Shown here piece by piece: positions 5,132-10,194 of a DNA stretch of 12,738 bases. The stretch spans positions 1 through 12,738 of the forward strand of contig WRFW01000200.1 in NCBI GenBank assembly GCA_009787435.1. Reading direction: 5' to 3'. Below the pieces are notes generated by a model. The model had not been told where the DNA came from and did no database searches. It saw only the letters and a list, made by a program, of their open reading frames with translations. The DNA comes from Defluviitaleaceae bacterium (GTDB taxonomy: Bacteria; Bacillota; Clostridia; Lachnospirales; UBA5962). The first letter of the stretch is position 1. Each line of letters starts with the position of its first letter. A program made the position numbers and the translations under genes.

Positions 5132-6328
5132 ATGGACTTACCAGAATTAAGAGATGTTATGTTAATTATAAAAAATCACAAATTTGAAGAAATGCCTATT
5201 CAAGAAAAAGTTTCAAAAAGAGGCTACAGTATGGTTTCTGCAAATAGAGAAATTTTCAAAACTATTCAACTTAAAGGACTTAATGAATTTTTAGTAGAAT
5301 GTAGGGAACACTTTGAAAAATTTAAAAAAGGAATTATTGAAAGCTCTTTTGAGGTTGATTTATTAAAATACTTTGAAAGGCGTAATATTCAAAAAAATGA
5401 ACGAGAAAGAATTCTGCTTTCAATAAAAGAAAGTAATTCAGCTTTAGCAAATAAATTTGAACCTCTTATAGAAAGTGCTTTCAAATCTTTAAATAAAGAA
5501 AATCCGAATATAGTTGAAGTTATAGAAAGTGTACGTATTTTAGGTTATGTTTATACGAACAATGTAAGTTTTTTAGGCTCTATGAGAAGTATGGATAAAG
5601 CTGATTTTTTTCTTTTTCTTTTAGTTTTTTATGATATGAAAAAAGTAGAACTCAAGCCTGAAACTATACTAAGTATCCAAAGAGATATTAAAAAAGAGCC
5701 TCTTTATTTAGATGGCATTAAAATATACTATCCTAAAATAATCATTAAAACTCCTAGAATTTATAATAAAGCTTCTGTTGAAACATTTACAATAGATGAA
5801 ATAATTGAGCTTGGTTATGATGATTATGTAGAATATTTAAAAGATAGGTATGGTAAAGTTCAGAAAGATTATTTTGTTAATGAAAATTTTAAAAGTACGT
5901 CTTCAGAGTCAAGAAGTGCAGAGGGGCTAGAAAGGCATCACATAAGGGAGGATATATTTCCCAAACTATCTGATGCTAAAGTTGCTAAGCATGTTTCATG
6001 GGAATTTCAAAAGGCAGAAAATTTAATATGGTGTAATAAAGTAGAACATGCGATACTGCATTTACTAATATTTTTAAAAACTAATAATAAAGGGTTAGGT
6101 TTGCCAGGGCTTTTTCATTATATTATGCCTACAATACATCATATTTTTATGACACCTTATGATTTATTATCTACTTCTGAACAAAAAAGCCATAAAAATA
6201 TACTAGAGCCTAGTTATTCATCGCTTTATATTGGTTTTTTATCAAAAGTTATATGTTTTATGAATGAATATGAAAGGAAGAAAGTAAAAATAGATGAAAT
6301 CATAAAACATTTCAATCTTAATACTTAA
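5132..6328 (+). CDS. HNH endonuclease domain protein with an unrecognised N-terminal region
   Basis: The 398-residue product begins MDLPELRDVMLIIKNH. I chose ATG 5132 because AAGG (5117-5120) lies about 11 bases upstream; a GTG at 5111 has nothing before it. The C-terminal third carries an HNH/His-Me-finger pattern: GLERHHIRED (His269-His270), then KAENLIWCNKVEHAILHLL with Asn297, His306 and His310. Clostridial and streptococcal proteins with a related H-H...ENLVYCN.LEHLLLH motif are annotated as HNH endonucleases. Residues 1-240 are mostly helical and match nothing I recognise; there is no signal peptide or transmembrane segment. The closing region (321-398) is also unassigned. The gene ends two bases before acpS, so the two are almost certainly co-transcribed. 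Nuclease activity is inferred from the motif. A defence or phage-derived role is possible but unproven. Confidence 0.75.
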   Translation: MDLPELRDVMLIIKNHKFEEMPIQEKVSKRGYSMVSANREIFKTIQLKGLNEFLVECREHFEKFKKGIIESSFEVDLLKYFERRNIQKNERERILLSIKESNSALANKFEPLIESAFKSLNKENPNIVEVIESVRILGYVYTNNVSFLGSMRSMDKADFFLFLLVFYDMKKVELKPETILSIQRDIKKEPLYLDGIKIYYPKIIIKTPRIYNKASVETFTIDEIIELGYDDYVEYLKDRYGKVQKDYFVNENFKSTSSESRSAEGLERHHIREDIFPKLSDAKVAKHVSWEFQKAENLIWCNKVEHAILHLLIFLKTNNKGLGLPGLFHYIMPTIHHIFMTPYDLLSTSEQKSHKNILEPSYSSLYIGFLSKVICFMNEYERKKVKIDEIIKHFNLNT

Positions 6329-6330
6329 AT

Positions 6331-6654
6331 ATGAAAATAGGTACAGACATAATAGAAATTAATAGAATAGCGAACGCTATTAAAAAAGAGCATTTTTTAA
6401 ACAAAATTTATACAGAACAAGAAATCAAATTAATAAAGCAAAAAGGCGTAAACACGGCTGCTGTAAATTTTGCTGGGAAAGAAGCAGTTGCCAAGGCTTT
6501 GGGTAGCGGGTTTGTAGGAATAACCCCAAAAGATATAGAAATTTTAAGAAAACCGAGCGGCGAACCTTATATAGTTGGAATGGAGAATATAAAAATAAGT
6601 TTAAGCCATTCTAAAGAATATGCTATAGCAATGGTTATAATAGAGTGCCTCTAA
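6331..6654 (+). CDS. acpS: holo-[acyl-carrier-protein] synthase
   Basis: AcpS transfers 4'-phosphopantetheine from coenzyme A to a serine of acyl carrier protein, activating it for fatty acid synthesis in the cytosol. The 107-residue product shows KIGTDIIEINRI with Mg2+-binding Asp6, the second signature NFAGKEAVAKALGSGFVGI with Glu51, and the C-terminal ISLSHSKEYAIAMV. It is somewhat shorter than the usual 115-125 residues; the loop between the IYTEQEI helix and FAGKE is trimmed, but all catalytic positions are present. It starts two bases after the HNH gene stop with little Shine-Dalgarno signal, so translation is probably coupled. Its last codons and stop form the left arm of the structured element that follows. 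Confidence 0.93.
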   Translation: MKIGTDIIEINRIANAIKKEHFLNKIYTEQEIKLIKQKGVNTAAVNFAGKEAVAKALGSGFVGITPKDIEILRKPSGEPYIVGMENIKISLSHSKEYAIAMVIIECL

Positions 6655-6791
6655 AAACTGTCAAGTTTTTAGAACGGCACGTTAAAGATAGCCCGTTCTT
6701 TGGGCTATATTGGGTAAGATGAAAACGACCAAAGGGAGTTTTTAGAGATACCCATTAGATATACCCAAGATAGTAGGATTTAGGCACTCCC
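6643..6791 (+). other. structured non-coding segment with alternative hairpins (possible MITE or RNA element)
   Basis: About 150 bases overlapping the acpS stop contain an unusual density of complementary segments. A local hairpin pairs GTGCC/TCTAAAAACT (6645-6659) with AGTTTTTAGA/GGCAC (6664-6680). The same left arm also pairs with distal AGTTTTTAGAG (6737-6747, 11 bp) and AGGCACTC (6782-6789, 8 bp). ATAGCCC (6688-6694) pairs with GGGCTAT (6702-6708), while AGAACGG (6671-6677) competes by pairing with CCGTTCT (6693-6699). TTGGGTA (6710-6716) pairs with TACCCAA (6762-6768), and its TGGGTA with TACCCA (6749-6754). GGGAGT (6734-6739) pairs with ACTCCC (6786-6791). There is no open frame. The outermost 8-bp inverted repeat frames the segment like the ends of a small mobile repeat, but the mutually exclusive pairings would also fit an attenuator. 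Confidence 0.6.
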
Positions 6792-6811
6792 ATAAAAAAT
6801 AGGTGATTATT

Positions 6812-7696
6812 ATGAAAGAGCATATAGTTAAAGAAACTGAAAATAATCAAAAATTAAATAAATTTTTAGGTCGCTATTTAAATAAAGCCCCTAAAAGCTT
6901 TATACATAAAATGTTGAGAAAAAAAAATATAACGTTGAACAACTCCAAAGCAGATGGTTCTGAAGATATAAAAACAGGAGATATAATAAAATTTTTCCTT
7001 TCCAATGAAACTATAGAAAATTTTAAGCAAGAAGAGAAAAATCACAAAAAATCTCCCAAATTAAATATAGTTTATGAAAATGAAGATATGTTGATTTTAA
7101 ATAAGCCCTCTGGTTTGCTTTCAGTGCCAAACAATAGCCCGGAAGCTTCGCTAATTGATTCTATAGGTGTTTACTTAAAAAATAGTGATTTTGCTATTGT
7201 AAATAGGTTAGATAAAAATACATCTGGCATAGTTATTTGTGGTAAAAATCTTCATTCAGTTCAAAAGCTTAATAAACTCATAAAAAATAGGGAAATAAAA
7301 AAGTATTATATTGCTATAGTTTTAGGAACTGTGAAAAAAGCTGGTGAATTAGTAGGCTATCATACTAAAGATGAAGAAAAAAACAAAGCCAAAATAACGA
7401 AAATAGAGAAAGAAAATTCAAAACAAGTAATTACACGTTATAAACCTTTGAAAAATTTAACTTCCTTTTCAGGGGTTAGCACTAATTTAACGGTTTTAGA
7501 AATAGAATTAGTAACAGGAAAAGCCCATCAAATAAGAGTTCACCTAGCCGGTATAGGACACCCTATATTGGGAGACCCTAAATATGGGAATAAATTGATT
7601 AATAAAAAGCATAAAATAGAAAATCAATTATTGCACGCTTATAAAGTAGAGATAGAAGACAATATTTATGAAAGCAAACCAGAATGGCTATATTGA
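6812..7696 (+). CDS. RluA-family 23S rRNA/tRNA pseudouridine synthase
   Basis: The 294-residue enzyme converts selected uridines in structured RNA to pseudouridine. An N-terminal S4-type RNA-binding domain (about 12-65; KLNKFLGRYL, SFIHKMLRKKNITLN) is followed by a linker and the catalytic domain: VYENEDMLILNKPSGLLSVP (88-106), the active-site loop AIVNRLDKNTSGIVI (Asp134) and TGKAHQIRVHLAGIGHPILG (235-254). Proteobacterial enzymes have HRLD where this has NRLD, a common Firmicute variant. I chose ATG 6812 because AGGTG (6801-6805) lies six bases upstream; a GTG at 6803 falls inside that site. The enzyme could be an RluD, RluC or RluA equivalent; the target uridine cannot be told from sequence. 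It is probably transcribed with acpS through the structured spacer. Confidence 0.9.
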   Translation: MKEHIVKETENNQKLNKFLGRYLNKAPKSFIHKMLRKKNITLNNSKADGSEDIKTGDIIKFFLSNETIENFKQEEKNHKKSPKLNIVYENEDMLILNKPSGLLSVPNNSPEASLIDSIGVYLKNSDFAIVNRLDKNTSGIVICGKNLHSVQKLNKLIKNREIKKYYIAIVLGTVKKAGELVGYHTKDEEKNKAKITKIEKENSKQVITRYKPLKNLTSFSGVSTNLTVLEIELVTGKAHQIRVHLAGIGHPILGDPKYGNKLINKKHKIENQLLHAYKVEIEDNIYESKPEWLY

Positions 7697-7713
7697 CCGA
7701 CTTTTGAACACGG

Positions 7714-7759
7714 CATTTCTATATAACTATTGCTATTGCTATATGAAATGTGGTATAAT
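7714..7759 (+). promoter_or_regulatory. promoter with overlapping inverted repeat upstream of the dehydrogenase
   Basis: An extended -10 element, TGGTATAAT (7751-7759), is paired with TTGCTA (7730-7735) at an 18-bp spacing. Immediately upstream and covering the -35, CATTTC-t-ATATA (7714-7725) and TATATGAAATG (7740-7750) form an interrupted inverted repeat, a plausible operator or mRNA hairpin. It has no T tract, so it is not a typical terminator. A second TTGCTA at 7736-7741 repeats the -35-like sequence. Confidence 0.55.
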
Positions 7760-7816
7760 TTAATTGACGATATGCCTTGATGATACATAAATAAAAGAAG
7801 TTAAGGGAGACTAAAA

Positions 7817-8713
7817 ATGCAAAAAATAGAAAGAGCTTTAATAACCGGTGCAAATTCAGGAATTGGATTTGAAACCGCAAAAGAGCTTGCTAAAAAAGGG
7901 ATAGAACTAATTTTGCCTGTTCGTTCAGAGGAAAAGGCAGAAAATACAAAACAGAGAATTTTAAAAGATGTACCTAATGCTAAAATTGTTACAAACTTGC
8001 TTGATTTATCTTCTTTGCAAAGTATAAATTCATTTGCAAAATGGTTTGCAGAACAGTTTCCAGGCGAAAGTTTAGACTTATTAATAAATAATGCTGGTGT
8101 TATGGCAATTCCAGAGCGTGAAACTACTGTAGACGGCTTTGAAAGGCAATTTGCAACTAACTTTCTAGGCCCATTTTCACTTACTGCTTTGCTATACCCG
8201 CATATAAAAAAGCAAAATGGAAGCCGTATAGTTATCGTTTCAAGCTCTGCAGCTAACTTTGGAAAAATAGAGTTTGATAATCTACAAAGTGAAAAGCGTT
8301 ATAAACCTATGTTCGGGGCTTATTCACAAAGCAAACTTGCGGATAGTGTATTTGCTGTGCAACTGCAAAGAAGACTTACAAAAGTTAATTCCCCGATTAT
8401 TGCAACCGCTGCCCACCCCGGCTATGCAGTTACTAACTTACAAAAAACTGGCCCTGGAGGAAAAGAGCCTTTTATGATGTCTTTATTAAAACCTTTAATT
8501 TCTCAAGACGCTTATGGCGGGGCATTGCCAACTTTATATGCTGCAGTTTCAGAAAATGCAGAGCCAGGAGGGTATTACGGGCCAGATAAGGCTTTTGGAA
8601 TGAAAGGAAAGCCTACAAAAGTTAAAATTCCTAAAATCGCTGAAGATGAGGAAATTGGAAAAAAGCTTTGGCAAGAAGCTGAAAATCTTACAAAAATAAA
8701 ATTTGATATTTAA
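7817..8713 (+). CDS. short-chain dehydrogenase/reductase (retinol-dehydrogenase/WWOX-like SDR)
   Basis: The 298-residue product is a classical SDR: Rossmann cofactor motif TGANSGIG (10-17), NNAG (91-94), Asn115 in ATNFLGPF, catalytic Ser around 142-144 (IVSSSAANFG), and Tyr169/Lys173 in AYSQSKLA, then AAHPGYAVTNL (198-208). Arg36 after the second strand favours NADPH. The long C-terminal part and the HPG motif match the retinol dehydrogenase/oxidoreductase subgroup, whose substrate in bacteria is usually unknown. GGGAGA (7806-7811) precedes ATG 7817 at normal spacing. It has its own promoter and inverted repeat, so it is probably regulated separately from the upstream genes. This subgroup is common in proteobacteria, bacilli and cyanobacteria, and its place between core genes suggests acquisition by transfer (inference). 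Confidence 0.88.
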   Translation: MQKIERALITGANSGIGFETAKELAKKGIELILPVRSEEKAENTKQRILKDVPNAKIVTNLLDLSSLQSINSFAKWFAEQFPGESLDLLINNAGVMAIPERETTVDGFERQFATNFLGPFSLTALLYPHIKKQNGSRIVIVSSSAANFGKIEFDNLQSEKRYKPMFGAYSQSKLADSVFAVQLQRRLTKVNSPIIATAAHPGYAVTNLQKTGPGGKEPFMMSLLKPLISQDAYGGALPTLYAAVSENAEPGGYYGPDKAFGMKGKPTKVKIPKIAEDEEIGKKLWQEAENLTKIKFDI

Positions 8714-8788
8714 TTTTAAATTATTCTTTAAGGTGTTTGGTAAATCGCATTTAAACAAGGAATGATGAGAGATAGAGGGAAGTTACTT

Positions 8789-9136
8789 ATGAATAATAAA
8801 GATAAACTTTATAACTATACCTTTAAAGGCATTTATGATTTATACGTAAAAAAAGTTGAAAGAAAAGAGCGTACAAAAGAGGAGCTAAATAAAGTTATAG
8901 CTTGGTTAACGGGCTATGGTGAAAATAATTTAGAAAACATAGAAAGTGATATTACTTTAAAAGAATTTTTTAAAAATGCACCAAATATGAACCCAAATGC
9001 AAATTTAATAAAAGGCATAATTTGCGGTTGTAGAGTTGAAGAAATAGAAGACCCTTTAACTCAAAAAATTAGATGGATGGACAAAATAGTTGATGAGTTA
9101 GCTAAAGGCAAGAAAATAGAGAAAATTTTGAGGTAG
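8789..9136 (+). CDS. DUF2200 domain-containing protein
   Basis: The 115-residue product matches the DUF2200 family along its length: KLYNYTFKGIYDLYVKKVER, KEELNKVIAWLTGY, FFKNAPNMNPNANLIKGIIC and RVEEIEDPLTQKIRWMDKIV, ending LAKGKKIEKILR. The family is small, cytosolic, widespread in Firmicutes and other bacteria, and of unknown function. I chose ATG 8789 because family members start a few residues before the (I/L)YN motif and a good GAGGGA site (8775-8780) lies eight bases upstream; the in-frame ATG at 8762 would add nine residues that the family lacks. The gene ends six bases before ispG, so the two are probably co-transcribed. Confidence 0.88.
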   Translation: MNNKDKLYNYTFKGIYDLYVKKVERKERTKEELNKVIAWLTGYGENNLENIESDITLKEFFKNAPNMNPNANLIKGIICGCRVEEIEDPLTQKIRWMDKIVDELAKGKKIEKILR

Positions 9137-9142
9137 CTTAAT

Positions 9143-10192
9143 ATGATTAATAGAAGAAAATCAAGAGTTGTTACGGCTGGTGGTTTAAAATTTGGCGGTG
9201 ATAACCCTATTGTAATCCAATCAATGGCAAGCACAGACACCCGAGACGCTAAAGCTACTATAGAACAAATAAAAAATTTAGAAGAAGTTGGCTGTGAAAT
9301 GGTTCGTGTTGCAGTGCCAGATAAGCAAGCGGCAGCAGCTCTTTCAGAGATAAAAAAAGGAATACATATACCCTTAGCGGCAGATATACACTTTGATTAT
9401 AGATTAGCCTTAATGGCTATTGAAAATGGTGTAGACTATTTGCGTATAAATCCGGGAAATATAGGTAGTGAAGAACGGACACGCATGGTCGTTGAAAAAG
9501 CTAAAGAACGCAACATTCCTATAAGAATTGGAGTTAATGCGGGTTCTTTGGAAAAACCTCTTTTAGAAAAATACGGTGTTTGTGCTGAAGCTATGGTTGA
9601 AAGTGCTATGAACCACGTTAAAATTTTAGAAGATATGGACTTTCACAATATAATGATTTCTCTTAAAGCAAGCTCTGTGCCACTTAGTATAGAAGCTTAT
9701 CAAAAAGCAGCTTCATTAAGCGATTACCCTTTACACGTTGGTATTACTGAAAGTGGCACTGTGCGAACTGGCACAATTAAAAGCTCTGTTGGTATCGGTA
9801 TAATACTAGGCATGGGCATAGGCGACACTATTCGTGTAAGTCTTACTGGCGACCCTCGTGAAGAAATACACGTTGCTAAAAATATTTTAAAATCGCTTGG
9901 GCTTCGCCGCTTTGGTGTTGAATTTATTTCTTGCCCAACTTGTGGTAGAACAGAGATAGACCTTATAAAAATAGCTAATGAAGTTGAAGAAAAACTTGCT
10001 AAAATGAATAAAAATATTAGCGTTGCAGTTATGGGCTGTGCGGTAAATGGGCCAGGCGAGGCGAGAGAAGCAGATATAGGAATTGCGGCAGGGCGAGGCT
10101 CTGGGCTTATTATAAAGAAAGGGGAAATCCTTTATAAAGTGCCAGAAGACCAGCTAGTAGAAGCACTAATGAAAGAGATAGAAAGTATGTAA
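9143..10192 (+). CDS. ispG: (E)-4-hydroxy-3-methylbut-2-enyl-diphosphate synthase (MEP pathway)
   Basis: IspG (GcpE) is the [4Fe-4S] enzyme that reductively opens 2-C-methylerythritol 2,4-cyclodiphosphate to HMBPP, the penultimate step of the MEP isoprenoid pathway. The 349-residue protein has the TIM-barrel half (NPIVIQSMASTDTRD, VRVAVPD, PLAADIHFDYRLA, YLRINPGNIG, ITESGTVRTG) and the cluster-binding C-terminal domain with Cys264 and Cys267 (FISCPTCGRTEID), Cys299 (VMGCAVNGPGEA) and Glu306. All ligands are present and the length fits the compact bacterial type. GAGG (9129-9132) precedes ATG 9143. polC starts two bases after its stop, the usual Firmicute ispG-polC pairing; dxr and rseP, commonly upstream, are not here. 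Confidence 0.97.
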   Translation: MINRRKSRVVTAGGLKFGGDNPIVIQSMASTDTRDAKATIEQIKNLEEVGCEMVRVAVPDKQAAAALSEIKKGIHIPLAADIHFDYRLALMAIENGVDYLRINPGNIGSEERTRMVVEKAKERNIPIRIGVNAGSLEKPLLEKYGVCAEAMVESAMNHVKILEDMDFHNIMISLKASSVPLSIEAYQKAASLSDYPLHVGITESGTVRTGTIKSSVGIGIILGMGIGDTIRVSLTGDPREEIHVAKNILKSLGLRRFGVEFISCPTCGRTEIDLIKIANEVEEKLAKMNKNISVAVMGCAVNGPGEAREADIGIAAGRGSGLIIKKGEILYKVPEDQLVEALMKEIESM

Positions 10193-10194
10193 GC

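Noticed and set aside
8274..8758. Plus frame 8274-8477 and minus frame 8549-8758
   Set aside because: Both overlap the well-supported SDR gene in other frames and show no homology or start signals.
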